DNA of 42,571 nt from Pseudomonas sp. GL-B-19 (GCF_019956415.1 NZ_JAHBDK010000049.1:1-42571); one strand, 5' to 3'. Counted from the first letter of the stretch, positions 7,344 through 16,214 are shown. Notes: a model not told the origin generated them from the sequence alone. A program made the numbers and translations.

Positions 7344-7404
7344 GCCATCGCGGGCAAGCCATGCTCCTACAAAACCTGTAGGAGCATGGCTTGCCCGCGA
7401 TGGC
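7344..7404. repeat. Perfect REP-derived inverted repeat, possible bidirectional terminator
   Basis: Two 27-bp arms (7344-7370 and 7378-7404) are perfect complements around a 7-nt spacer, with the REP core cgggcaagccatgctccta. It lies between convergent prmB and the next minus-strand gene and would form a very stable hairpin in either transcript. Confidence 0.85.
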
Positions 7405-7424
7405 CGCGCCTCGGTCTCAAACTT

Positions 7425-8216
7425 TTACCGATGCGTAGCAATCCAGATCAACAACCCCGCCTGAAACACCGCAAACGCCACCAGACACGTAATGGTAAAG
7501 CGCAGCCCGGCGTCTTCTCGCCTGTACTTGCTGACTTTTTCTTCGTGCGTCTGCAGCTTCACTTCCTGCTCGGCCAGGTTCTGTTCGGCCTGCTGAAGCA
7601 TCTGTGCTGCTTCAAGAATTTCCACCTGCTGCAGCTTTTCAGTGTTCCAGTCGCCCGAAAGGTCGCCGATCCGTACGGCTTCGACGCGGCCCTTCAAATG
7701 CTGGGCATCGGCATACACCACCTCAAAACCATGGGCCCCGAGAAAGTGATCGCGGCGTAGGCGGGTGTCTTCGTTCAGCGCATCTTTGTTGTTCAGGTTC
7801 ATGCCGTCGACGGTGTAACCAGACCAACGCTTCTTCGCCCAAGTGATCCCTTGAGCGGCCATGTAGCGGCCGATGCCACGGTTCATCGGTTCAATCTGCA
7901 GGCCACTGTCGGGCCCGAAATGCACGCTTTTGGTGGAGTGATCGACCCACACGTCCAGATGATTCTGTTCTTTGCGCACACGCTGACCGGGCAGGGTGAT
8001 GCTCATGCGCATCAGGCTTTGATCCGTGCTGTGGCGTTCGGCATAGCCGAATTCGACAAAGCGCAGCGGCCTCCCGCCGGTGTTACGGTCGGTTTTTAGC
8101 GGCGCCAGACGAAGCATTTTGTGGTGCTCGACGTGGACGTCCGCCCACGGCAGCTCAACCGCTGGCGGTGCGTCTTGTTCAGCGGTGGTGTCGGGTGAAG
8201 TCTGGGTATCAGTCAT
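7425..8216 (-). CDS. Conserved protein with coiled coil and C-terminal membrane anchor
   Basis: 263 aa. An acidic N-terminus is followed by a folded region (about 30-185) with no motif I know, then a long helical stretch rich in Glu and Gln (about 190-235, a likely coiled coil). A single hydrophobic helix near 243-260 ends in a short basic tail. This suggests a tail-anchored inner-membrane protein with its bulk in the cytoplasm. ATG 8216 (MTDTQTS) has AGGA nine bases upstream. It ends next to the perfect inverted repeat that separates it from prmB. Function is unknown. Confidence 0.8.
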   Translation of the reverse strand: MTDTQTSPDTTAEQDAPPAVELPWADVHVEHHKMLRLAPLKTDRNTGGRPLRFVEFGYAERHSTDQSLMRMSITLPGQRVRKEQNHLDVWVDHSTKSVHFGPDSGLQIEPMNRGIGRYMAAQGITWAKKRWSGYTVDGMNLNNKDALNEDTRLRRDHFLGAHGFEVVYADAQHLKGRVEAVRIGDLSGDWNTEKLQQVEILEAAQMLQQAEQNLAEQEVKLQTHEEKVSKYRREDAGLRFTITCLVAFAVFQAGLLIWIATHR

Positions 8217-8311
8217 AACGGCGAGATCCTGTCCAAGCCCTGCCGCCAGCCAGTGCGCTGGCGACAAAGGCTTATCGGCCGTTTTTGACAGGACTGGAGG
8301 GCCAACAGCGC

Positions 8312-9265
8312 TTAACGGGTGCGAAGTCCGTCAATAAACCCGAGGATTCGTGTGCCAAGTTCGGCAGCCAGCGGTAATTGTGGATCTTTATAAGAGGCCA
8401 ATTGGCGTTTTACATCGATGGGCACGATGCGCATGACGTGGTTCATGCCTTCGATCAGCGCCAGTTCGGCGTCGGGTTTGGCGGCCTTCAGCAGCCTGGC
8501 GTCACCGACACCGACCTGAATGTCGTTGCTGCCCTGGATGATCAGCGCCGGCATCTTCAATCGGGCAAACGCCGCTGCCGGATCCTGGCGGAACAGCGAA
8601 ATCAGATACGGCTGCACACTTGGGCGGAATATTCCCTGCAATGGCGGGGGCACGTTGTCGTCGGTGTGGCCGGCCTTGAGGGTGTCGAGCAGCTCATTAC
8701 TGCGCTGCATCAGCGCAGGTGGCAGGTGATTGCTCAACTGCTGACGCAACACCTGATCGACCGGTCGCGCGCTGCCGGACAGGGAAATGACCCCGGCAGC
8801 ATCCACGCTCGGTGCCGCCAGGGTGGCAATCAGGGCGCCTTCGCTGTGGCCGAGCAAAATCAGTTGGCTAAAACGTGGATCGGATTTGAGCTTGCGCCCC
8901 CAGGCTTCGGCATCGGCCACATAGGCCTCAACCGACAGATTACGTTCGTCCGGGGTAGCGGCAAGGCTCGCCGCCACCCCGCGTTTGTCATAACGCACAC
9001 TGGCGATGTTGTGTTTGGCCAGCACCCACGCCAGCCGTTTCAGGCTGTCGTTGCGTCCGCCATCGGTGTTATTGCCGTCGCGATCCGTAGGACCGGAGCC
9101 GGATATGATCAGGACAACCGGCACAGGCGTGTCGGACTTGGGCAGCAGCAACGAGCCGAAAAGCTCACCGCTGCCGGTATCCAGGGTGACGGGGCGTTGC
9201 AGGACGGTGGCCTGCACAAAGCCGGTAAACAGGGTCAGGCTCAAGGCTAAAACTCGCAGCATCAT
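8312..9265 (-). CDS. Secreted alpha/beta hydrolase
   Basis: About 317 aa. The N-terminus (MMLRVLALSLTLFTGFVQA) is a signal peptide, so the enzyme is probably periplasmic. The oxyanion region reads ISGSGPTDRDGNN, the nucleophile elbow LGHSEGA holds the Ser, and the acid and His are likely in QGSNDIQV and EGMNHVMR. These make a complete serine-hydrolase triad of the dienelactone-hydrolase-like type; the substrate is unknown. ATG 9265 or 9262 are near-equal choices, and an upstream GTG at 9280 is possible. It is divergent from aroC with a 130-bp shared region. Confidence 0.88.
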   Translation of the reverse strand: MMLRVLALSLTLFTGFVQATVLQRPVTLDTGSGELFGSLLLPKSDTPVPVVLIISGSGPTDRDGNNTDGGRNDSLKRLAWVLAKHNIASVRYDKRGVAASLAATPDERNLSVEAYVADAEAWGRKLKSDPRFSQLILLGHSEGALIATLAAPSVDAAGVISLSGSARPVDQVLRQQLSNHLPPALMQRSNELLDTLKAGHTDDNVPPPLQGIFRPSVQPYLISLFRQDPAAAFARLKMPALIIQGSNDIQVGVGDARLLKAAKPDAELALIEGMNHVMRIVPIDVKRQLASYKDPQLPLAAELGTRILGFIDGLRTR

Positions 9266-9322
9266 CACGCCATCATTCACAAAGATGCCGTTTGGACTCA
9301 CCGGCACCCATAAGGTTCGAGG

Positions 9323-9351
9323 ATGAACTACTCGGGTAGCCTGCGTATACT
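9323..9351 (+). promoter_or_regulatory. Possible aroC promoter
   Basis: A strong -10 hexamer TATACT at 9346-9351 lies 45 bp before aroC, but there is no convincing -35 at 17 bp. It is assigned by position and the -10 alone. Confidence 0.35.
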
Positions 9352-9395
9352 GGCGCGCATTACGTATTCAGGTTCTATTTCACGGAGCGTCCTGC

Positions 9396-10487
9396 ATGTC
9401 CGGCAATACCTACGGCAAGCTGTTCACTGTCACCACCGCGGGCGAAAGCCATGGCCCGGCGTTGGTCGCCATTGTCGACGGCTGCCCGCCGGGGCTGGAG
9501 ATTTCCCTGGAGGATCTGCAGCGTGATCTGGACCGCCGCAAGCCCGGCACCAGCCGCCACACCACGCAACGCCAGGAAGCCGACGAAGTCGAAATCCTCT
9601 CTGGCGTGTTCGAAGGTCGCACCACCGGATGCCCCATTGGCCTGTTGATCCGCAACACCGACCAGAAGTCCAAGGACTACTCGGCGATCAAGGATCTGTT
9701 CCGCCCGGCCCACGCCGATTACACCTACCACCATAAATACGGTGAGCGCGATTACCGTGGCGGCGGTCGCAGCTCGGCCCGGGAAACCGCCATGCGCGTG
9801 GCTGCCGGGGCGATTGCGAAAAAGTACCTGGCGACGCAAGGCATTGTCATTCGCGGCTACATGAGCCAGCTGGGCCCGATTGAAATCCCGTTCAAAACCT
9901 GGGATTCGGTGGAAGAAAACGCCTTCTTCAGCCCTGACCCAGACAAAGTCCCGGAGCTGGAAGCCTATATGGACCAGCTGCGTCGCGATCAGGATTCGGT
10001 CGGTGCGAAAATCACCGTGGTGGCTGAAGGTGTGATGCCAGGCCTGGGCGAGCCGATTTTCGACCGCCTCGACGCCGAACTGGCCCATGCGCTGATGAGC
10101 ATCAACGCAGTGAAAGGCGTGGAAATCGGCGCCGGTTTCGCCAGCGTCGCCCAGCGCGGCACCGAACACCGCGACGAAATGACTCCGGAAGGTTTCCTCA
10201 GCAACAACGCCGGCGGTATTTTGGGCGGCATCTCGTCCGGTCAGCCGATCGTCGCGCACCTGGCGCTGAAGCCGACGTCGAGCATCACCACGCCGGGCCG
10301 CTCCATCGACATCCATGGCAACCCGGTGGAAGTCATCACCAAAGGCCGTCACGACCCGTGCGTCGGCATTCGTGCCACGCCCATCGCTGAAGCGATGATG
10401 GCCATCGTGCTGATGGATCACTTGCTGCGTCACCGTGGGCAGAACGCCGATGTGCGCGTGAACACCCCGGTGCTGGGTCAGCTTTAA
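9396..10487 (+). CDS. aroC: Chorismate synthase
   Basis: 363 aa, standard length. It converts 5-enolpyruvylshikimate 3-phosphate to chorismate, the last common step of aromatic amino acid, folate and quinone synthesis, using reduced FMN. Signatures seen are GESHGPALVAIVDGCPPG near the start, DYRGGGRSSARETA near 120-135, and CVGIRATPIAEAM near the end. Start ATG 9396 has GGAG eight bases upstream. An MFS transporter gene follows 28 bp later, probably in the same transcript. Confidence 0.98.
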   Translation: MSGNTYGKLFTVTTAGESHGPALVAIVDGCPPGLEISLEDLQRDLDRRKPGTSRHTTQRQEADEVEILSGVFEGRTTGCPIGLLIRNTDQKSKDYSAIKDLFRPAHADYTYHHKYGERDYRGGGRSSARETAMRVAAGAIAKKYLATQGIVIRGYMSQLGPIEIPFKTWDSVEENAFFSPDPDKVPELEAYMDQLRRDQDSVGAKITVVAEGVMPGLGEPIFDRLDAELAHALMSINAVKGVEIGAGFASVAQRGTEHRDEMTPEGFLSNNAGGILGGISSGQPIVAHLALKPTSSITTPGRSIDIHGNPVEVITKGRHDPCVGIRATPIAEAMMAIVLMDHLLRHRGQNADVRVNTPVLGQL

Positions 10488-10515
10488 TGGCTGACCTGAC
10501 AGCCGCTGCAGTCTG

Positions 10516-11667
10516 ATGACGGCAGCGGCGCTCCCGTACTGGCGGCTCTCCAGTTTCTATCTGTTCTATTTCGCCTTGCTCGGTTCGACGGCGCCGTTTC
10601 TGGCGCTGTACTTCGATCACCTGGGCTTTTCCAGCGCGCGGATCGGCGAACTGGTGGCGATCCCGATGCTGATGCGCTGCGTCGCGCCGAACATCTGGGG
10701 CTGGTTGGGTGACTACACCGGCCGACGGCTGGCCATCGTGCGCTTCGGTGCGGTATGTACGCTGCTGACGTTCTCGCTGATTTTCGTCAGCAAGACATAC
10801 GCCTGGCTGGCAATGGTCATGGCGCTGCACGCGTTCTTCTGGCACGCGGTATTGCCGCAGTTCGAAGTCATCACCCTGGCGCACCTGAAAGGGCAGACCT
10901 CACGCTACAGTCAGATACGCTTGTGGGGCTCCATCGGTTTCATCATCACCGTGGTTTTGCTTGGTCGATTGTTCGAATGGCTCAGCCTCGACATTTATCC
11001 GGTGGCATTGGTGTTGATCATGGCCGGTATCGTCGTCAGCAGCCTGTGGGTGCCCAATGCCCAACCGGCTCAGGGTGAGCGGCTGGCGGGTGACGGTTTT
11101 CTCAAACAATTGCGCAGCCCCGGCGTCCTGGCGTTTTATGGCTGCGTGGCGTTGATGCAAATGAGCCACGGGCCTTATTACACGTTTTTGACCTTGCACC
11201 TGGAACGTCTCGGCTATAGCCGAGGCGTGATCGGCATGCTCTGGGCCGTCGGCGTGGTCGCTGAAGTGTTGATGTTTCTGGCCATGACCCGAATCCTCAC
11301 GCGGTTCTCGGTGCGCCGGGTGCTGTTGGCGAGTTTCCTGCTGGCCGCCCTGCGCTGGGTGCTGCTCGGTTCGTTTGCCGAGTTTCTTTGGGTGTTGCTG
11401 TTCGCCCAAGTGCTGCATGCGGCCACCTTCGGCAGCTTTCACGCGGCTGCCATTCAGTTCGTGCAACGTAGCTTTGGCGCCCGTCAGCAGGGGCAGGGCC
11501 AGGCGCTATACGCGGCGCTGGCCGGCACCGGCGGCGCTTTGGGCGCGTTGTATTCCGGCTACAGCTGGAATGCCCTCGGCGCCCCATTGACCTTTAGTAT
11601 TGCAAGCGTCGCATCCCTGGCGGCAGCCGTTATCATTGCCACACGACTGCAAGAGGACAGGCCATGA
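10516..11667 (+). CDS. MFS transporter, HcaT-like (phenylpropionate transporter) family
   Basis: 383 aa with about twelve hydrophobic helices and the MFS loop 2-3 signature WGWLGDYTGRR near residues 55-66. It resembles the compact MFS_1-like/HcaT group, whose substrates are mostly unknown; its fixed place after aroC in pseudomonads does not prove a link to aromatics. It ends with an ATGA overlap onto a remnant of mtnB (11664), so the original operon ran aroC-MFS-mtnB-mtnD. Confidence 0.88.
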   Translation: MTAAALPYWRLSSFYLFYFALLGSTAPFLALYFDHLGFSSARIGELVAIPMLMRCVAPNIWGWLGDYTGRRLAIVRFGAVCTLLTFSLIFVSKTYAWLAMVMALHAFFWHAVLPQFEVITLAHLKGQTSRYSQIRLWGSIGFIITVVLLGRLFEWLSLDIYPVALVLIMAGIVVSSLWVPNAQPAQGERLAGDGFLKQLRSPGVLAFYGCVALMQMSHGPYYTFLTLHLERLGYSRGVIGMLWAVGVVAEVLMFLAMTRILTRFSVRRVLLASFLLAALRWVLLGSFAEFLWVLLFAQVLHAATFGSFHAAAIQFVQRSFGARQQGQGQALYAALAGTGGALGALYSGYSWNALGAPLTFSIASVASLAAAVIIATRLQEDRP

Positions 11668-11765
11668 GCCTTACCCTTGGACACCTCGTCCAGGGCAAAT
11701 CGAGGCCATTGAATTTTTTCGAGTGCGAGTTGAAGACGCGCGCGCTCTTTAACCGTAAAGCATGA
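11664..11765 (+). pseudogene. Remnant of mtnB (methylthioribulose-1-phosphate dehydratase)
   Basis: Only 102 bp remain between the MFS gene and mtnD. The frame begins MSLT, as MtnB does, and ends ECELKTRALFNRKA, which matches the MtnB C-terminus. The phrase IEAIEFF just before it is readable in a neighbouring frame, so a small indel follows a roughly 500-bp internal deletion joining near 11695. The zinc-binding and catalytic residues are all gone. The start still overlaps the MFS stop (ATGA), showing this is the native mtnB position. It could be translated as a 33-residue peptide without MtnB function. Confidence 0.8.
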
Positions 11766-11785
11766 ACCGTTAAGGAGTTGCCCTG

Positions 11786-12331
11786 ATGAGCAGCCTGTCC
11801 GTTTACCACGTCTCAAGCCCTGACCTGCCGAACAAGGTGCTGACCCATTTCGAAGACATCGCCTCGACCCTGGCCGAGCAGGGCGTGCGCTTCGACCGCT
11901 GGCAAGCGGCGGCGAAAATCCAGCCCGGTGCCACTCAGGAAGAAGTGATCGCCGCGTATCAGGCACAAATCGACCAACTGATGACTGAACGCGGTTACAT
12001 CACCGTCGACGTTATCAGCGTGAACAGTGATCACCCGCAAAAAGCCGAGCTGCGCGCCAAGTTCCTCGACGAACACTGTCATAGCGAAGACGAAGTCCGA
12101 TTTTTCGTTGCCGGTCGTGGCTTGTTTACCCTGCACATCGGCGATTACGTCTACGCGGTACTCTGCGAAAAGAACGACCTGATCTCGGTGCCGGCCGGCA
12201 CGCCGCACTGGTTTGACATGGGCGAACACCCGCATTTTGTGGCGATTCGTCTGTTCAAAAACCCTGAAGGCTGGGTGGCCAACTTCACTGGCGAAGACAT
12301 CGCCAGCCGCTTCCCGCGTCTTGAGGACTGA
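11786..12331 (+). CDS. mtnD: Acireductone dioxygenase
   Basis: 181-aa cupin. It oxidises acireductone from methylthioadenosine salvage to the 2-oxo acid precursor of methionine (Fe form). Metal ligands are visible in EHCHSEDEVRFF (His, His, Glu, about 98-104) and in PAGTPHWF (His). AAGGAG precedes ATG 11786. In related Pseudomonas the order is mtnB-mtnD-mtnC. Here mtnB is a scar and the expected mtnC is not found downstream, where a REP pair begins 50 bp after the stop. The enzyme looks complete but may lack a local source of substrate. Confidence 0.96.
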   Translation: MSSLSVYHVSSPDLPNKVLTHFEDIASTLAEQGVRFDRWQAAAKIQPGATQEEVIAAYQAQIDQLMTERGYITVDVISVNSDHPQKAELRAKFLDEHCHSEDEVRFFVAGRGLFTLHIGDYVYAVLCEKNDLISVPAGTPHWFDMGEHPHFVAIRLFKNPEGWVANFTGEDIASRFPRLED

Positions 12332-12382
12332 CCGTTTCGCGCGGATCAATCCTTCAACTTTTTAAGATCAAAGCACATAACT

Positions 12383-12474
12383 TGTGGGAGCGAGCTTGCT
12401 CGCGAAAGCGGTGTATCAGTCAACTTTAATCTCGACTGATACGCCCTCTTCGCGAGCAGACTCGCTCCCACAGT
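12383..12474. repeat. REP pair (REPIN)
   Basis: Two inverted REP copies (12383-12419 and 12437-12474), each with gtgggagcgag/ctcgctcccac tips and a tail containing gtatcagtc. They lie between convergent mtnD and the DUF3509 gene, where mtnC would be expected. Confidence 0.85.
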
Positions 12475-12495
12475 GGTTTGTACTGTCCTGACGAA

Positions 12496-12774
12496 TTACG
12501 CCGTGTGATAGGTCGGCAAAGCAAACCGTTGCTGGCTTTGCAACATGGAGATCTGCGGCAGTTCACTGGCCTGTTCCGCAAGGTCACGACGAATCGCACT
12601 GATCACCCACGACAACTGATCGCCAGCATGCAATTGCTGGTAGGAAATCGAACGCTTGAACACCCGGCCTTCGGTGCTGCGCAGGGTCAGCAGAATCCCG
12701 CCGTCAGGACGCGCTTGGGTGGTCACTTCGAAGTTGGAGAACAGGGACGAAAATTTTTCTTGGATCAGGTTCAT
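12496..12774 (-). CDS. DUF3509 protein
   Basis: 92 aa, soluble, matching the Pseudomonas DUF3509 pattern (MNLIQEKF, TTQARPDGGILLTLR, GRVFKR, a late IRRDL helix). Its function is not established. ATG 12774 has GGAG nine bases upstream; the in-frame extension to 12870 has no such site and would overlap the likely promoter. A sigma-54-like element lies 48 bp upstream, suggesting nitrogen-, motility- or enhancer-dependent control. Confidence 0.85.
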   Translation of the reverse strand: MNLIQEKFSSLFSNFEVTTQARPDGGILLTLRSTEGRVFKRSISYQQLHAGDQLSWVISAIRRDLAEQASELPQISMLQSQQRFALPTYHTA

Positions 12775-12821
12775 GTCTATCAGCTCCGTGTGCACATGAT
12801 TGGCAAGCATGGAGAGGTAGT

Positions 12822-12837
12822 TGCAGCGATTGTGCCA
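12822..12837 (-). promoter_or_regulatory. Sigma-54-type (-24/-12) promoter candidate for the DUF3509 gene
   Basis: On the minus strand the sequence is TGGCACAATCGCTGCA. GG and GC are spaced by exactly ten bases and it matches TGGCAC-N5-TTGCA except for one T. A transcript would start near 12811, giving a short leader of about 36 nt with the ribosome binding site. Confidence 0.45.
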
Positions 12838-13115
12838 GTATTTTAAGTTTAAAAAATCTATATAAATCAATCAGTTAAGCTTTTACCGGATTTTCGGTTT
12901 CGTGCAATCTGCATGAATGGCCATCGTGCATCCTGCATTTTGAAAGATCGTTGCTGTTTCGATGGAGCCAATTGGCAGGTCGAGGTTCATCGTTCGTTAG
13001 TCCGGGCTGCGGATACAAAACATTGCAAAAACCGCGTGTACAGCTCAAGAACCGCTGACGTATTTTCGAGCTCAAAGATCGCCGCCCGACAATAAGAAAA
13101 TCAGCGGGAACACGC
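12838..13115. other. Divergent intergenic region
   Basis: This lies between the DUF3509 promoter and the acyl-CoA synthetase gene. 12840-12870 is strongly A+T-rich, as expected upstream of a promoter (enhancer or bending region). The rest has no coding frame I would support and no clear -35/-10 pair. Confidence 0.4.
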
Positions 13116-14954
13116 ATGAAACGCACGCCGAACGACACGATTACCTGGGGCATGATGCTCCGCAAGCTGCCGACGATTGCCAAAGCCATTCCCCGCGTGG
13201 TGAAAGGCCTGAAGGTCGCCAATGTCAAGGATCCGACCCAACCGTGTGGCTTGGGCTGGTGTTTCGAGCAGGCGACGTTGCGCAATCCCGATGGCCCCGC
13301 GTTACTGCAGGGCGACGTGACACTGACGTATACGCAGGTCAATCAATGGGCCAACCTCATCGCTCATCATCTGATTGCCCAAGACATCGGCAAGGGTGAC
13401 GTGGTCGCGGTCTTCATCGAAAACCGTCCGGAGCTGCTGGTGACGATTCTGGCGGTGGCCAAGGTCGGCGCGATCAGCGCGTTGCTCAATACTTCGCAGA
13501 CCCGCGATACCCTCTTGCACAGCCTGAACCTGGTGGCGCCCGTGGCGATCATTGTCGGCGGCGAATTGGTCCCGGCGTTTTCGCAGGTCCGCGAACGGGT
13601 GTCCATTGCCCCGGCGCGAACCTGGTACGTCGCCGATCAAGCCACCTACAACCATCCGGGCATTGCCCCCGAGGGTTTCGTCAACCTGATGGCGGCCAGT
13701 GCCGATGCAGCCGACAACAACCCTGCCAGCAGCCAGCAGGTTTTTTTCGACGATCCTTGTTTCTATATCTACACCTCGGGCACCACCGGGCTGCCCAAGG
13801 CCGGCGTCTTCAAACACGGGCGCTGGATGCGCAGCTCCGCCAGTTTTGGCCTGATCGCCCTGGACATGCAGCCGCACGACATCGTCTATTGCACCTTGCC
13901 GCTGTATCACGCCACCGGGCTCTGCGTGTGCTGGGGTTCGGCCATCAGCGGCGCCTCGGGGTTCGCCATCCGCCGCAAGTTCAGCGCCAGCCAGTTCTGG
14001 AGTGACGTACGCAAATATCACGCGACCACCCTCGGCTACGTCGGCGAACTGTGCCGCTATCTGGTGGATCAACCACCCAGTGCCGAAGACAGCCAACACG
14101 GCGTGACCAAGATGATCGGCAACGGTTTGCGTCCTGGCGCGTGGAACGCCTTCAAAACCCGTTTTGGCGTTAAGCATATTTGCGAGCTGTATGCGGCCAG
14201 TGACGGCAACATCGGCTTCATCAACATTCTCAATTTCGACCACACCATCGGTTTCTCGCTGATGACCTGGGAATTGGTGACCTACGATCATGACAGCGGC
14301 CAACCGATTCGCAATGCCAAGGGTTTCATGAACAAAGTGGCCAAAGGCACGCAGGGTCTGTTGTTGGCGAAAATCGACGACAAGGCTCCGCTGGACGGCT
14401 ATACCGATCCGCAAAAGACCGCAAAAGTCGTGCTGCATGACGTGTTCAAGAAGGGCGATAGTTACTTCAACACCGGTGACCTGCTGCGCAACATTGGTTT
14501 CGGCCATGCACAATTCGTCGACCGATTGGGTGACACCTACCGCTGGAAGGGTGAAAACGTCTCGACCACGGAAGTCGAAAACATCCTGCTGCAATATCCG
14601 CAGATCGCGGAAGCCGTGGCGTATGGCGTGGAGGTCCGAAACACCAACGGGCGCGCCGGCATGGCTGCGATTACCCCGGCCGAATCCCTGGCCACCCTGG
14701 ACTTCAGCGAATTGCTGGAATTCGCTCGCCAGCAAATGCCTGCCTATGCGGTGCCGCTGTTCCTGCGGGTGAAAGTGAAAATGGAGACCACCGGGACGTT
14801 CAAATACCAGAAGACCCGGCTCAAGGACGAAGCCTTCGACCCCGGCAAAACCGGTGATGACCCGATCTACGCCTGGCTACCCGGCACCCAGACTTACGTG
14901 CAAGTGACCGAGCAGGTGCTGGCGGATATTCATGACGGCAAGTACCGCTATTGA
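13116..14954 (+). CDS. Long-chain acyl-CoA synthetase, FATP-type
   Basis: 612 aa of the ANL (adenylate-forming) superfamily. It activates long-chain fatty acids to acyl-CoA through an acyl-adenylate. The P-loop-like motif YIYTSGTTGLPKAG lies near 218-231, and the later TGD motif is seen in YFNTGDLLR. The DRLGDTYRWKGENVSTTEVE signature near 470-490 is typical of the FATP/very-long-chain branch. GGGA lies upstream of ATG 13116. It is a single-gene unit, with the ankyrin gene 97 bp on. Confidence 0.92.
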   Translation: MKRTPNDTITWGMMLRKLPTIAKAIPRVVKGLKVANVKDPTQPCGLGWCFEQATLRNPDGPALLQGDVTLTYTQVNQWANLIAHHLIAQDIGKGDVVAVFIENRPELLVTILAVAKVGAISALLNTSQTRDTLLHSLNLVAPVAIIVGGELVPAFSQVRERVSIAPARTWYVADQATYNHPGIAPEGFVNLMAASADAADNNPASSQQVFFDDPCFYIYTSGTTGLPKAGVFKHGRWMRSSASFGLIALDMQPHDIVYCTLPLYHATGLCVCWGSAISGASGFAIRRKFSASQFWSDVRKYHATTLGYVGELCRYLVDQPPSAEDSQHGVTKMIGNGLRPGAWNAFKTRFGVKHICELYAASDGNIGFINILNFDHTIGFSLMTWELVTYDHDSGQPIRNAKGFMNKVAKGTQGLLLAKIDDKAPLDGYTDPQKTAKVVLHDVFKKGDSYFNTGDLLRNIGFGHAQFVDRLGDTYRWKGENVSTTEVENILLQYPQIAEAVAYGVEVRNTNGRAGMAAITPAESLATLDFSELLEFARQQMPAYAVPLFLRVKVKMETTGTFKYQKTRLKDEAFDPGKTGDDPIYAWLPGTQTYVQVTEQVLADIHDGKYRY

Positions 14955-15050
14955 AGGTGGCTATGGCTACCCTTGAGAAAAAACAAGTGACAGCGTGGGG
15001 GCTGCTCGGGAAACTGTCGGCTTTGCGAATAACCCAACGTGGAGCCCCCG

Positions 15051-15569
15051 ATGTCAGACCAAAGCCGCCAGATGACCCCCGAAGAAGCCGCTGAATTTGC
15101 CGAACAGGTCTTCAACAAAGCGCGCGAGGGCGATGCGGCCATGATGGCTGCGCTGCTGACCAAAGGCCTGCCGCCTAATCTGCGCAACCACAAAGGCGAC
15201 ACCTTGCTGATGCTGGCCGCCTACCATGGCCATGTGGATACCGTAAAAGTCCTGCTTGAACACAAGGCCGACCCGGAAATTCGCAATGACAACGGCCAAA
15301 GCCCGATTGCCGGTGCCGCGTTCAAGGGCGACCTGGCAGTGGTCAAGGCACTGGTAGACGGCGGGGCGCAAGTGGAAGGTTCATCGTTTGATGGCCGAAC
15401 CGCGTTGATGATGGCGGCGATGTTCAACCGCGTCGAAATCGTCGACTACCTGATCAGCAAAGGTGCCGATCCAAAAGCCAAGGACGCCAACGGCGTGTCC
15501 GCACTCGATGCCGCGAAAACCCTCGGCGCCACCGACACCATCGCTCAGTTGGAAAAACTGCTCGGCTGA
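15051..15569 (+). CDS. Ankyrin-repeat protein
   Basis: 172 aa, soluble, no signal peptide. At least three ankyrin repeats are visible, each with the TLLMLAA or TALMMAA helix and a G-D loop (GDTLLMLAAYHGH, SPIAGAAFKGD, TALMMAAMFNRVEIVDYLI). The fold is a protein-binding scaffold; the partner is unknown. Similar small ankyrin proteins of Pseudomonas are linked to oxidative stress when next to a catalase, but no catalase is here. ATG 15051 has GTGGAG upstream; the GTG at 15039 is less likely. Confidence 0.9.
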   Translation: MSDQSRQMTPEEAAEFAEQVFNKAREGDAAMMAALLTKGLPPNLRNHKGDTLLMLAAYHGHVDTVKVLLEHKADPEIRNDNGQSPIAGAAFKGDLAVVKALVDGGAQVEGSSFDGRTALMMAAMFNRVEIVDYLISKGADPKAKDANGVSALDAAKTLGATDTIAQLEKLLG

Positions 15570-15574
15570 TCCTT

Positions 15575-15603
15575 TGTGGTGGGGGACCAAGCCCCTCACC
15601 ACA
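15575..15603. terminator. Stable hairpin after the ankyrin gene
   Basis: TGTGGTG...CACCACA arms with a G/C-rich extension lie right after the stop. There is no T tract on either side, so it may be a weak terminator or an mRNA end stabiliser. Confidence 0.35.
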
Positions 15604-15683
15604 GGTCTCACCCTGCTCGGTAACTTCCTCCGAATGCGCTATCCTTCGCGCCCTCAAAAATCATTCGCTACAGGATCCACCTC

Positions 15684-16214
15684 ATGAAAGCCGCACTCGT
15701 CGAACTCATCAGCAAAATCAGCTCCGGGTGCATGAGCGATGACGAAATTCTGAAGGTCGCTGACGAAGCGGCTCAGGCTTACGCCGATCCTGAAGCTTTT
15801 CTGACGGCCAATCCGGATATCAACTACGACGACACGTTCCCGATCGCCTTGGGCGAATGGGTGGTTGTCGGCAGTCTGCCGGAGACAGTGTTGTTCCAGG
15901 CCGACACATACATGGACCTGTTCGCCCAGATCGTCGCTTCGTTCGGCCCCGGTGTTGATTTCAATATCAAACCCAAGCAACTGGCCAAAACCGAAGCCCT
16001 GACCGCGCTCAACCGCATTCAGGTGCAAATGGGCAGCATGAACAAGGAAAACGGCGGCTACACGCTGATGAACTTCAGCCAGTTGCTCGACGACGAACTG
16101 CAAGTGGTGCTGGTCTACGGCAACGACGTGCCACGGGTACTTGAACTGTGCGCCGAGGTCGGCATCGCCGCTGCGCCATCCCTGGAAGCCTTGAAAGTGG
16201 CGATCCATATCTGA
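15684..16214 (+). CDS. Conserved hypothetical protein
   Basis: 176 aa, acidic, soluble, no signal peptide or membrane span. The start is supported by AGGA eight bases upstream. The N-terminal third is helical (SDDEILKVADEAAQAY), and the middle contains alternating strand-like segments (WVVVGSLPETVLFQ, LQVVLVYG). I recognise no named family. It stands alone, 70-80 bp from genes on either side. Confidence 0.75.
   Translation: MKAALVELISKISSGCMSDDEILKVADEAAQAYADPEAFLTANPDINYDDTFPIALGEWVVVGSLPETVLFQADTYMDLFAQIVASFGPGVDFNIKPKQLAKTEALTALNRIQVQMGSMNKENGGYTLMNFSQLLDDELQVVLVYGNDVPRVLELCAEVGIAAAPSLEALKVAIHI

Noticed and set aside
9375..10433. Long open frame on the minus strand opposite aroC
   Set aside because: It mirrors the codon positions of aroC, has no ribosome site and no recognisable motif; high G+C produces such antisense frames.
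13302..14735. 477-codon minus frame opposite the acyl-CoA synthetase
   Set aside because: Antisense shadow of a well-supported gene; low-complexity His/Arg/Gln composition.
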